Source: Kmv34 sp964524965
GTDB lineage: Bacteria; Aerophobota; Aerophobia; Aerophobales; B3-G15
Assembly (NCBI GenBank): GCA_964524965.1
Contig: CAZGDY010000080.1
Span: 1-8,162 of the forward strand
Length of the DNA: 8,162 bases
Reading direction: 5' to 3'
Shown: positions 1 to 6,484 of the stretch, piece by piece
Numbering within the stretch: position 1 is the first letter of the stretch
Layout: every line of letters starts with the position of its first letter
The notes under the pieces: model-generated
Told to the model about the DNA's origin: nothing
Database searches by the model: none
The model's input: only the letters and a program-made list of their open reading frames with translations
Program-made: the position numbers and the translations under genes

Positions 1-166
1 CATCAATTGCGCTTTTTCCAAGATAAGTAGGCATCTCTGAATGACAAAGACCGACCGCTATAATTCGAATTAAAATCTCATTAGGCTGCAGGGACCTTAA
101 GGGCTCTTCTACAATTTCAAATCTTTTGGGCGTAATCATTTTTGCAACTTTTCTCTTCGTTGCCAT
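1..166 (-). CDS. Zinc-dependent MDR alcohol/polyol dehydrogenase, N-terminal fragment
   Basis: Only the first 55 codons are present; the gene runs off the left edge. The start is ATG at 166-164, preceded by AAAGGAGG with six to seven bases of spacing, so it is secure. The protein begins MATKRKVAKM, and around residues 31-50 has the pattern I-L-I-R-I-x-A-V-G-L-C-H-S-E-M. That matches the start of the GroES-like catalytic domain of zinc-dependent medium-chain dehydrogenases (ADH_N family), with Cys41 as the expected catalytic zinc ligand. Members oxidise alcohols, polyols or sugar acids with NAD(P)+ in the cytoplasm. The Rossmann domain and structural zinc cysteines lie outside the window, so cofactor and substrate cannot be judged. 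It is the last gene seen in the series and has its own candidate promoter about 180 bases upstream, so it may be regulated separately from the transporter. A quinone-reductase-like MDR is less likely because Cys-His-Ser-Glu is conserved. Confidence 0.85.
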   Translation of the reverse strand, partial: MATKRKVAKMITPKRFEIVEEPLRSLQPNEILIRIIAVGLCHSEMPTYLGKSAID

Positions 167-308
167 TGTTTTCCTCCTTTTTAATTAAAATAAAATTTCT
201 CACCAAAAGACTCTCGGTTATCTTATTATATAAATTTCTCCATCAAATAATGTTATCCATCACCCGTAGAAACCGTTAAAATTCTTCTGATTCAACAATC
301 CTGTACAC

Positions 309-340
309 CATGGTAGAGTACTTTGAAGCACTCTACCATG
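309..340. promoter_or_regulatory. Perfect 11-bp inverted repeat, candidate operator
   Basis: The arms CATGGTAGAGT (309-319) and ACTCTACCATG (330-340) are exact reverse complements around a 10-base spacer. On the minus strand the repeat begins one base after a perfect TATAAT, so the expected transcription start (near 335) falls inside the first arm. A transcript starting there would lack part of that arm, which favours a DNA-level repressor site over an RNA hairpin. Neither side has a T-run, so it is not an intrinsic terminator. The binding protein is unknown. In a read-through transcript it could instead fold as a processing or stability hairpin. Confidence 0.6.
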
Positions 341-341
341 T

Positions 342-347
342 ATTATA
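342..347 (-). promoter_or_regulatory. Candidate -10 box for the dehydrogenase gene
   Basis: The minus strand reads TATAAT, a perfect sigma-70-type -10 hexamer, directly next to the inverted repeat at 309-340. No good -35 hexamer is found at 16-18 bases upstream (best about two of six matches) and there is no extended -10 TG. The promoter would be weak or activator-dependent. A start near 335 gives a leader of about 170 bases to the dehydrogenase ATG. In such AT-rich DNA a lone TATAAT can arise by chance; its position beside the repeat is the main support. Confidence 0.45.
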
Positions 348-493
348 AATCTGCGGATTACCCAAAAACACTTCTCGCCTAGATAGCACAAATAATCTAC
401 CTATTGCGTTTAACCAAAACTTTTTTTCCTCAGTTCAGAAATTAACAACTTAGATATTCAGTTTCTTTTTTCTTCTTTTTCAAAAATAAAACT

Positions 494-1489
494 TTACTCT
501 AAAATATCTTTAGCTGTTTTAATTATGTTGGCTTGATTTATACCAAAATAATCCCAGAGTGCTTCCTGGGATGGTCCTATGGGACCAAATTTATTCTCAG
601 GAACGCCAATCATTTTTACCGTAACAGGATGGGTTTTGCAAACAACCTCACAAACAGCTGCCCCTAACCCACCAGCAAGATTACAATCCTCTACAGTAAT
701 AATCCCTTTTGTTTCCTCAGCGGCTTTTGCAATAACCTCTTCGTCAATAGGTTTAATTGTATGCATATTTATTACACGAGCGCTAATACCTTCTTTTGCC
801 AGAACATCAGCAGCTTGTAAACTAACTCCTACTAACTGTCCCGAGGATATTAAGGTTATATCGTTACCTTTTTTCACGGTAATTGCCTTACCTATCTCAA
901 ACTTTACCTCTCCCCCTTGATAAATCTCATCTCCTCCGCCACCAAACATCTCATCTCGAGATAAACGAAGATAAACAGGTCCCTCGTAATCAAGAATAAG
1001 AGCACGGGTGGCTAAAGCAGTCTCTATTGGTGAGGCTGGTTGAACAATTACCAAATTGGCAAAACTTCGCATAACAGGAATATCTTCGGTGCAATGGTGG
1101 GTTACACCTCCTGCTGCCATAGCAAAACCACTAGCGGTGCACACTACTTTGACATTTCGATTGGCATAACAGGCATCAACCCGTATTTGTTCCGAGCACC
1201 GTGTTGCCAAAACAAATCCGTATGATGCAACAACTGGTGTTTTTCCCATCATTGCAAGACCGGATGCTGCCGCCATCATATTTGCTTCGGCGATACCAAA
1301 GTTAAAAGATCTTTCTGGGAATTTTTCTGTAAACAAATTACCTCTGGTAGAATTAAGAGCATCCGCGGCTAGCACTACTATTCTTTCATCTTCCTCACCT
1401 AACTGAGCCAAAGTTTTCCCATAGGCATCCCTACCAGCTAATCCCTTAAAAACTTCGGAATCCATTACAAATGCTTCTCTTTGAGCCAT
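494..1489 (-). CDS. Transketolase, C-terminal subunit (split enzyme)
   Basis: This 331-residue protein is the pyrimidine-binding plus C-terminal half of a thiamine-diphosphate transketolase; it should pair with the N-terminal subunit encoded just upstream. The pyrimidine-binding domain spans about residues 17-185. It contains F-N-F-G-I-A-E-A-N-M with Glu68 as the expected glutamate that activates the cofactor, then G-V-T-H-H-C-T-E-D-I (129-137), matching the histidine-containing substrate loop of the family. P-V-Y-L-R-L-S-R (171-178) is the usual phosphate-binding arginine region. The C-terminal domain covers about 200-320. The ATG at 1489 has AAAGGAG at good distance; Met9 is a less likely start. 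It transfers two-carbon ketol units between sugar phosphates in the cytoplasm. A 1-deoxyxylulose-5-phosphate synthase half is unlikely because that enzyme is a single longer chain. The 138-base gap to the N subunit is longer than usual for paired subunits. Confidence 0.9.
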   Translation of the reverse strand: MAQREAFVMDSEVFKGLAGRDAYGKTLAQLGEEDERIVVLAADALNSTRGNLFTEKFPERSFNFGIAEANMMAAASGLAMMGKTPVVASYGFVLATRCSEQIRVDACYANRNVKVVCTASGFAMAAGGVTHHCTEDIPVMRSFANLVIVQPASPIETALATRALILDYEGPVYLRLSRDEMFGGGGDEIYQGGEVKFEIGKAITVKKGNDITLISSGQLVGVSLQAADVLAKEGISARVINMHTIKPIDEEVIAKAAEETKGIITVEDCNLAGGLGAAVCEVVCKTHPVTVKMIGVPENKFGPIGPSQEALWDYFGINQANIIKTAKDILE

Positions 1490-1627
1490 TTAAATATCTC
1501 CTTTCGCTACATTTAATTATCAATTTTGTTTTTTTTAAAAAACAAGTTTTCACCCTTGTCGGGCGACGAGATTCTTTAAACCTGTTTTTAGCACACTTAA
1601 CACTTTAACTTCACTTATTTTTTTAAA
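1490..1627. other. Intersubunit spacer with AT-rich dyad and small GC dyad
   Basis: The spacer between the two transketolase subunit genes holds an AT-rich dyad at 1526-1545, with arms TTGTTTTTT and AAAAAACAA around two bases. It also has a small imperfect dyad at about 1555-1570, built on GTCG and CGAC. Neither forms a convincing terminator on the minus strand, so the two genes are probably co-transcribed. The SD site of the downstream subunit (AAAGGAG, near 1498-1504) is independent of the upstream gene, so translation is not coupled by overlap. Confidence 0.4.
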
Positions 1628-2470
1628 TTAAACACTTTCCTTAGCTTTTTCTAACATCCCAATAAGTTCCTTGTACCCATCATCAGTTAAGGCGCTGTAA
1701 TGATATTTATAACGTCCTTCCATGTAAGGTGCATATTTTCCTTTTACCGTTTTTGCAATAATACAGGTAGGTTTTCCTTTCTCCAGAGGAAGTGAGTTGA
1801 AAACCTCTAAAAGGCCTCTTACATCATGCCCATCTACCGTCTTCACAGCACAACCAAAACTCCTCCATTTATCCTCCAAGGGCTCAAGTGGCATTATCTC
1901 TTCTGTTGGTCCATCCATCGACAACTGATTTCGATCTATTATCGAGACAAGATTATCAAGCTTGTATTTAGATGCCGACATGGCAGCTGTCCAGGGTTCA
2001 CCTTCATTTATTTCACCATCACCTTGCAAAACAAATATCCGCGAGGGTATCTTATCTAATTTTTTTGCCAGGGCTACACCTACTCCCACTGATAAACCAT
2101 GACCTAAAGAGCCTGCCGGATGATCACACCCAGGAATATGTAACGTTGTGTGCATCCCGATCATACTTTCTAGTTCATCGTATTCAGCAAGTCTTTCTTT
2201 GCTAAAAAAACCTGCATTAGCTAAAACCGCCCCAAACATACCACTAACGTGACCTTTACTGAGAATAAAGTGATCTCTTTCTTTCCATTCTGGATTTTTG
2301 GGATCAACTTTTAATACTGCATTGTATAAAACAGTAAGAATCTCCGCGCAGGAAAAGGACCCTCCATAATGTCCACCTTGTCCACTCTCATGAAACATTT
2401 TCATAGTTAAGATTCTGTTATCTAAGGCTAACTTCTGGAGTTTTTTAACCAACTGATCAGTAATTTCCAT
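1628..2470 (-). CDS. Transketolase, N-terminal subunit (split enzyme)
   Basis: This 280-residue protein is the pyrophosphate-binding half of a thiamine-diphosphate transketolase. G-H-Y-G-G-S-F-S-C-A-E-I (33-44) corresponds to the usual G-H-P-G-G-S-L-S. S-K-G-H (71-74) and G-S-L-G-H-G-L-S (120-127) follow. The cofactor and metal motif starts at G-D-G-E-I-N-E-G (150-157) and ends at Asn181 in D-R-N-Q-L-S-M-D-G, matching the GDG...N thiamine-diphosphate signature. The start ATG at 2470 lies nine bases after AGGAGG. Residues between 103 and 124 depart from common transketolases: the usual G-H-P-[DE] is G-M-H, and the stretch before G-S-L-G-H is C-D-H-P-A rather than the typical V-E-x-S-T. This suggests a modified substrate pocket, though split transketolases are diverse. 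It sits downstream of the ABC transporter and directly before its partner subunit, implying use of the imported sugar. Confidence 0.9.
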   Translation of the reverse strand: MEITDQLVKKLQKLALDNRILTMKMFHESGQGGHYGGSFSCAEILTVLYNAVLKVDPKNPEWKERDHFILSKGHVSGMFGAVLANAGFFSKERLAEYDELESMIGMHTTLHIPGCDHPAGSLGHGLSVGVGVALAKKLDKIPSRIFVLQGDGEINEGEPWTAAMSASKYKLDNLVSIIDRNQLSMDGPTEEIMPLEPLEDKWRSFGCAVKTVDGHDVRGLLEVFNSLPLEKGKPTCIIAKTVKGKYAPYMEGRYKYHYSALTDDGYKELIGMLEKAKESV

Positions 2471-2502
2471 TTCTATTTACCTCCTGGTACTTAGTTTAAT
2501 TT

Positions 2503-2524
2503 TTTGTTTTTCATGAAAAACAAA
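2503..2524. repeat. 22-bp perfect palindrome before transketolase N gene
   Basis: The half-sequence TTTGTTTTTCA is followed immediately by its exact reverse complement, centred between 2513 and 2514. It lies about 15 bases upstream of the SD site of the transketolase N gene. It has no T-run on the minus-strand side, so it is not an intrinsic terminator. Its core TTTTTCATGAAA also occurs at 7882-7893 in the leader of the binding-protein gene. It may be a protein-binding site or a leader structure; composition bias makes AT palindromes easier to form by chance. Confidence 0.45.
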
Positions 2525-2620
2525 TCAATTCTCTGTCTTCAACAACTAAATTTTTTATACTTTTTTTCTAATCCCCACTAAATGAAATAGCTATAAACCG
2601 CACTAGATAAACTTATTCTA

Positions 2621-2633
2621 TCACCTCCCTTTT
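2621..2633 (-). promoter_or_regulatory. Orphan extended Shine-Dalgarno sequence
   Basis: The minus strand reads AAAAGGGAGGTGA, continuing to GAT, which is close to full complementarity with the 16S rRNA 3' end. No ATG, GTG or TTG lies 5-12 bases downstream; the nearest GTG is about 20 bases away and opens only 11 codons. It sits in the 207-base spacer between the second permease and transketolase N genes, about 150 bases before the latter's start. It may be a relic of a lost small gene, a ribosome standby site, or chance. Confidence 0.35.
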
Positions 2634-2677
2634 TCGCTTTATTTTTGATAAATCCCTTATAATAATTTATCTTTCCT

Positions 2678-3700
2678 TTAACCCATTTTTACCCCGGGGA
2701 TTCCTCCCCGTTTTAACAAACTAACCATAGCTACAGCTACAACCAAAATTGCTCCTTGTACTATTTCCTTAACATATAAAGGTAAGCCCAACATTACTAA
2801 ACCATTGGCTATGATTGCTAATAATATCGCAGCTACCACCGCTCCCGAGGGATTGGGAATACCTTCTTTCAAAAATACTGCTCCCAAGAAGGCAGAAATA
2901 ATAGCTGGAAAAAGAAAAGAATCTCCCATAACCGGATTACCTACGCCAAACATTGAAGCCATAAGCAGTCCAGATGACCCTGCTATTATCCCCATCACTA
3001 AAAAAGCCAAAAACTTAACTTTCCGAACATTTACACCCGCACGCCGGGCGGCCTCACGACCTCCACCTACAGCATAAAAGTACCGACCTATATAAGTGTA
3101 TTCCAGGAAAACCACTACCGCCAAAGCTCCAATTAAAAAAGAAATAACTGGAGAAGGAATTAAATTAGCAATCATTCCCCTACCGATACTTTCGAATCCA
3201 CGTGGCATAAAGGCAAAATAAAGAATCGAACCCCCCGTTATCCACTTAGAGACCCCAGTCAAAACTCCCATTAATCCCAAAATGGCAATAAAAGAAGGGA
3301 TTCCAACATATACAACATTTACTGCGTAAAAAAGAGAAANNNNNNNNNNCCAGGCAAGAAATAAATTCATCCCCGTTGCCCCCACAAGAAAAACACTAAG
3401 AACACCGCAAAAGGTAGCAATCGCCGCAAAGGAAATGTCAAATTCCCCCACCACAATTATATTAGTCAAGCCTAAAGCCAGTAGCCCAATTATACTCCCC
3501 TGACCAATTAAATTAAAAATATTTCTGGGGGTTATAAATCTTGGTTGCATCAAGGAAAATACAATAAATACAATAATGGTTATGAACAAAACCCCATACC
3601 TTAAAACTAAAGTGCTTAAGAGGCTACGTTCCCGCTTTCCTATTACCTCCTGCGTCTTAGTTGGCGTCTTGCTACTTTTTGAATTTGTTGTAGCTCCCAT
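2678..3700 (-). CDS. Sugar ABC transporter permease, RbsC type (second of two)
   Basis: A membrane permease of the BPD_transp_2 family used by CUT2 monosaccharide importers. The chosen ATG (3700-3698, protein MGATTNSKSS) lies seven bases after AGGAGG; an upstream in-frame TTG at 3721 lacks an SD. The protein has 340 codons including unknown ones. A basic, polar N-terminus (1-30) is followed by many hydrophobic segments, roughly at 33-51, 68-86, 93-110, 120-150, 178-200, 228-248, 262-278 and 285-325. The cytoplasmic loop G-R-Y-F-Y-A-V-G-G-G-R-E-A-A-R-R-A-G-V-N (205-224) is the family's ATPase-coupling region. It is a clear paralogue of the neighbouring permease (shared G-E-F-D-I-S-F, Y-V-G-I-P-S-F-I-A and E-G-I-P-N-P), and the two probably form a heterodimer. 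Ten Ns at 3340-3349 hide residues about 118-121. Alignment to the paralogue suggests six further residues are missing there. Confidence 0.9.
   Translation of the reverse strand: MGATTNSKSSKTPTKTQEVIGKRERSLLSTLVLRYGVLFITIIVFIVFSLMQPRFITPRNIFNLIGQGSIIGLLALGLTNIIVVGEFDISFAAIATFCGVLSVFLVGATGMNLFLAWXXXXSLFYAVNVVYVGIPSFIAILGLMGVLTGVSKWITGGSILYFAFMPRGFESIGRGMIANLIPSPVISFLIGALAVVVFLEYTYIGRYFYAVGGGREAARRAGVNVRKVKFLAFLVMGIIAGSSGLLMASMFGVGNPVMGDSFLFPAIISAFLGAVFLKEGIPNPSGAVVAAILLAIIANGLVMLGLPLYVKEIVQGAILVVAVAMVSLLKRGGIPGVKMG
3340..3349. other. Assembly gap (10 Ns) inside permease gene
   Basis: Ten unknown bases interrupt the second permease. The reading frame continues on both sides, giving W-X-X-X-X-S-L-F-Y-A-V-N. 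The paralogous permease has 15 residues between the matching Trp and Val-Asn, against nine here, while the flanks align without gaps. The placeholder is therefore probably 18 bases too short, with a true length near 28. Confidence 0.85.
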
Positions 3701-3773
3701 GTATTTTCCTCCTGCCTGCAATTTTTTAGCTTATTTTTTATACTTTTAAGTTGGTTGATTTTTTCAAAAAAAT

Positions 3774-4796
3774 CTAAGTAGCTTGCCTTCTTTTTCTTAG
3801 AACAACAAGCATACCGATAGAAATAAGTAGTATAATCCCTTGAATTATAGCTCTACCGTAAAACGGTACATTAGTCATCGTAAAACCATTAGACAAAATA
3901 GCCAATAATATAGCAGCTACGATAGTTCCTCGAGGATTGGGAATACCTTCGGTCAAAAAGACTGCTCCTAAAAAACAGGCGATGATAGCAGGCAAAAGAT
4001 AGCCCTCTCCCATACCTGGAGAGCAAGATCCAAACATCGAAGACATTATTATCCCTCCAATACCATACGTCACACCTGCTACAAGAAAGACCAAAATTTT
4101 AATTTTTTTCACATTGATACCTACGTGAAGAGAGGCCTTGGGATTTCCTCCAATGGCATAAATATATCGGCCCTTGGGGCTGTAATCTAACAGAAGTATT
4201 AACAGTATCGATACCCCTATAAATATAATCACCGGGGCAGGAATCAACCCACCTATCATATATCTTCCTACCAGCTCAAAGCCTGGAGGAAAAGCTTGAG
4301 GATAAGTAGTAATACCCCCGGTGAAGCCCCTGGAAATTCCCGTCAAAACTACCATCATGCCAAGAGTAGCAATAAACGAGGGAATTCCCACATAGATGAT
4401 ATTCACTGAGTTAAGAAGAGAAAAGACAATGCCACAGGCAACAGCAATACTCCAAACAAGCAGTACATTTTCTACGCCACGCATTATAAGAATTACAGGA
4501 ATTACCCCAGAGAAAGTGGCAATAGCTACAAAAGAAATATCGAATTCTCCAGAAATCACGATCATGGTTAAACCCAAAGCCATCAATCCAAGAATACTTG
4601 CTTGTCTGACTACTGTAAAAATATTAATCAGTGTAATAAACTGCGGTTCTAGGACCGAAAACAAAATAAAAAGAAAAACCGCTACGAAAAGTAAACCGTA
4701 CCTGACAAGAAAATTCCTCACTAAACTTTTAGGCTCAGCGCTACTTTGATGTTTTTCTTTTTTTTGTTGATTTTTGGCAATTTCTTCTGAAGACAT
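3774..4796 (-). CDS. Sugar ABC transporter permease, RbsC type (first of two)
   Basis: This 340-residue integral membrane protein belongs to the BPD_transp_2 family and should form the sugar channel with the neighbouring paralogue. The start taken is ATG at 4796-4794 (MSSEEIAKNQ), six to seven bases after AGGAGA. A TTG at 4802 would be one base from that SD and is rejected. A charged, Lys- and Gln-rich cytoplasmic tail (1-28) precedes hydrophobic segments at about 33-50, 66-83, 90-106, 111-150, 183-204, 231-252, 266-282 and 290-333. The coupling loop G-R-Y-I-Y-A-I-G-G-N-P-K-A-S-L-H-V-G-I-N (209-228) is typical of ribose/xylose-type permeases and probably contacts the ATPase. It lies about 140 bases downstream of the ATPase gene and 73 bases before the next permease start. 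Substrate cannot be read from the permease. Confidence in family is high. Confidence 0.93.
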   Translation of the reverse strand: MSSEEIAKNQQKKEKHQSSAEPKSLVRNFLVRYGLLFVAVFLFILFSVLEPQFITLINIFTVVRQASILGLMALGLTMIVISGEFDISFVAIATFSGVIPVILIMRGVENVLLVWSIAVACGIVFSLLNSVNIIYVGIPSFIATLGMMVVLTGISRGFTGGITTYPQAFPPGFELVGRYMIGGLIPAPVIIFIGVSILLILLLDYSPKGRYIYAIGGNPKASLHVGINVKKIKILVFLVAGVTYGIGGIIMSSMFGSCSPGMGEGYLLPAIIACFLGAVFLTEGIPNPRGTIVAAILLAILSNGFTMTNVPFYGRAIIQGIILLISIGMLVVLRKRRQAT

Positions 4797-4802
4797 TTGC
4801 AA

Positions 4803-4808
4803 TCTCCT
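4803..4808 (-). promoter_or_regulatory. Ribosome binding site deciding the first permease start
   Basis: AGGAGA on the minus strand lies six bases from ATG at 4796 but directly abuts TTG at 4802. It therefore fixes the start at the ATG. Confidence 0.75.
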
Positions 4809-4937
4809 AATTTCAGTAAATTTTCCTCTAAAACTTTTTTTATCTTTTCATTTCTCATTAAAAAATTAAAATTTTCAATCAGGGATTTATATTTTTATCT
4901 TCTTAATAAATTATATATTTTCGAAAACGAAAAAACC

Positions 4938-6479
4938 TTAATGAAGAGCATAATGCAAAACTTTTTCCTCATCAAACTCTGCCCTATTTAACTCTCCAGA
5001 AACAGTTCCCCCTCTAAAAATATATAATCTATCACAAACTCCTAAAAGTTCCGGTAGCTCTGATGAAATAAAAATAACTCCAACCCCCCGCTTAGCAAGA
5101 TTTCGTACTAAGACATATATTTCGTGTTTGGTCCCTACATCAATACCTTGAGTTGGCTCATCCATAATAATGAGCTTCATGTGCTCCTGGGCTATCCATC
5201 GTCCAATGACTACTTTCTGTTTGTTCCCTCCACTAAGCTCATCTATCCCTTGATTGAGGCTTTTATACTTTAAGTTTAACTGAGAAGAGGCAGCAATATT
5301 TTGGGCTAATTTGGTCTCATCTTTGAGTTTTACTAAACCCAAAAATCGGCACAATTTCCTTTTTAAAAAGGAAATGGTGATATTTTGTTTGAGATTAAAA
5401 TTGTAAAAAAGTCCATGTTCTCTTCTATCCTCAGGAACCAGCAAAAGACCTTTTTCTATGGCCTCTTCGGGGGCTTGAACTTTCAGTTCTTTTCCGTCAA
5501 AAATAATTTTACCTTCTTTTTTAGGACGAAGACCGTATATTAACTCCGCTAATTCCGTGCGTCCTGAGCCAACCAATCCATAAAGTCCCACTACTTCTCC
5601 TTTTTTGACATGGAGGCTAACATCCTTGACCCGACCGTCTTCACTGACATTTTGCACTTCAAGAAGTTTTTCCTCGGTTGAGGTGGGGATTACTTCTGGA
5701 TACTGTCTTTTTAAATCCCGGTTTATCATATATTTGATGCAGGACTGGCGATCTACCTCGGAAGTTTTTCCAGTATAGACTTTTTCACCGTTACGGAAAA
5801 TGGATATTCGATCCCCCACTCGAAAAACCTCTGCTAATTTGTGAGAGATAAATAAAACACTTATCTTCTCCTTTTTTATACTATCTATCACATGAAATAA
5901 GGTTTCTACATCAGCTTCAGTTAAACTGGCTGTGGGCTCATCTAAAAGTAATAATTTAGGTTGACGGTGGAAAGCTCTTAATATTTCTATCATCTGTCTT
6001 GCCGAAGGAGATAATCGGTTTACCGGAACATCAATAGGTACGTTAGTCCCCAAACGCTTGCTCAAAGCATTGGCTATTTCTAAGATTTTACTCTCATCAA
6101 CTAACCCTTTTCTTGTTTCTTCCTCTCCTAAGCAAATATTCTGGGCACCAGTAAGAAAGGGAATGAGGTTTCTTTCCTGATATACCATTCGGATTCCGGC
6201 GTCAAGAGCTTGTCGGGGATGAGTAAAAAGAACTTTTTTCCCTTCCCAGAACAACTCGCCTTCATCTGGCATGTAAATACCAGTGATAACATTACACAAG
6301 GTGCTTTTTCCAGCCCCATTCTCGCCAACCACAGTGTGCACTTCACCTTCCTTTATTTCTAAATCCACCTTATTAAGAGCAACAACGCCAGGAAACACTT
6401 TAGTCATACCCCGCACTTCTAAAAGAGGAGATTCTTTTATTTCTTTTTTTTGCTCTTTTTTAACAGCTTCCCTTTCCAT
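4938..6479 (-). CDS. Sugar ABC transporter ATP-binding protein, double-domain RbsA type
   Basis: A 513-residue cytoplasmic ATPase with two fused nucleotide-binding domains, the size and layout of CUT2 importers for ribose, xylose, galactose and similar sugars. NBD1 has Walker A G-E-N-G-A-G-K-S-T (52-60), Gln101 in the Q-loop, Walker B L-L-L-L-D-E-P (Asp180, Glu181) and the switch His213. Its signature is degenerate (L-S-P-S-A-R-Q, 156-162). NBD2 has a degenerate Walker A (G-L-V-G-S-G-R-T-E, Arg for Lys, 301-309), a canonical signature L-S-G-G-N-K-Q (415-421), D-E-P (440-442) and Ser473 in place of the switch His. Degeneracy of NBD2 is typical of the family. Combining the NBD1 Walker motifs with the NBD2 signature leaves one complete composite ATP site. 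The ATG at 6479 is preferred over the in-frame GTG at 6488, because the SD AGGGGTGA overlaps that GTG. A terminator-like hairpin separates it from the binding-protein gene. Confidence 0.95.
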   Translation of the reverse strand: MEREAVKKEQKKEIKESPLLEVRGMTKVFPGVVALNKVDLEIKEGEVHTVVGENGAGKSTLCNVITGIYMPDEGELFWEGKKVLFTHPRQALDAGIRMVYQERNLIPFLTGAQNICLGEEETRKGLVDESKILEIANALSKRLGTNVPIDVPVNRLSPSARQMIEILRAFHRQPKLLLLDEPTASLTEADVETLFHVIDSIKKEKISVLFISHKLAEVFRVGDRISIFRNGEKVYTGKTSEVDRQSCIKYMINRDLKRQYPEVIPTSTEEKLLEVQNVSEDGRVKDVSLHVKKGEVVGLYGLVGSGRTELAELIYGLRPKKEGKIIFDGKELKVQAPEEAIEKGLLLVPEDRREHGLFYNFNLKQNITISFLKRKLCRFLGLVKLKDETKLAQNIAASSQLNLKYKSLNQGIDELSGGNKQKVVIGRWIAQEHMKLIIMDEPTQGIDVGTKHEIYVLVRNLAKRGVGVIFISSELPELLGVCDRLYIFRGGTVSGELNRAEFDEEKVLHYALH

Positions 6480-6484
6480 AATTT

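Larger units (their letters stand above)
167..493. other. Intergenic region between transketolase C subunit and dehydrogenase
   Basis: This 327-base AT-rich stretch has no credible open reading frame. It holds the inverted repeat at 309-340, a perfect minus-strand TATAAT at 342-347 and a second minus-strand TATAAT at 225-230. Neither box has a recognisable -35 hexamer at 16-18 bases. A purine-rich tract on the minus strand (about 460-490) follows the transketolase stop codon, but no hairpin plus T-run terminator was found. Read-through from the operon into the dehydrogenase therefore remains possible. Confidence 0.6.

Noticed and set aside
225..230. Second minus-strand TATAAT before the dehydrogenase
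   Set aside because: No -35 match at any usual spacing (a TTGATG at 241-246 is only 10 bases away), and no adjacent structure supports it.
579..920. Plus-strand open frame of 113 codons
   Set aside because: It lies opposite the transketolase C gene, has no SD, and its protein shows no domain-like pattern; it is an antisense shadow.
1826..2205. Two overlapping plus-strand frames of 77 codons
   Set aside because: Both are antisense to the transketolase N gene, overlap each other in different frames, and have no convincing SD.
2647..2671. Inverted repeat GATAAAT/ATTTATC after the second permease
   Set aside because: Seven AT-rich pairs with an 11-base loop and no T-run; not distinguishable from chance.
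2805..3077. Plus-strand open frame of 90 codons
   Set aside because: Antisense to the second permease; low-complexity composition follows from the hydrophobic codons on the other strand.
3757..3774. AT dyad GATTTTTT/AAAAAATC overlapping the first permease stop codon
   Set aside because: The stem is almost all A-T pairs; the T-run lies inside the stem, not after it, so it is not a terminator.
4396..4749. Plus-strand open frame of 117 codons
   Set aside because: Antisense to the first permease, without SD or recognisable domain.
4852..4870. Direct repeat TCATTAAAAAATTAAAA, also at about 8025-8041
   Set aside because: A 17-base match made almost wholly of A and T is expected by chance in spacers this AT-rich, and its two contexts do not match.
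4918..4933. Small dyad TTTTCG/CGAAAA just after the ATPase stop codon
   Set aside because: A six-base stem with a single C-G step pair is too weak for a terminator, and no clean T-run follows on the minus strand.
6128..6346. Minus-strand open frame of 72 codons
   Set aside because: It is out of frame inside the well-supported ATPase gene.
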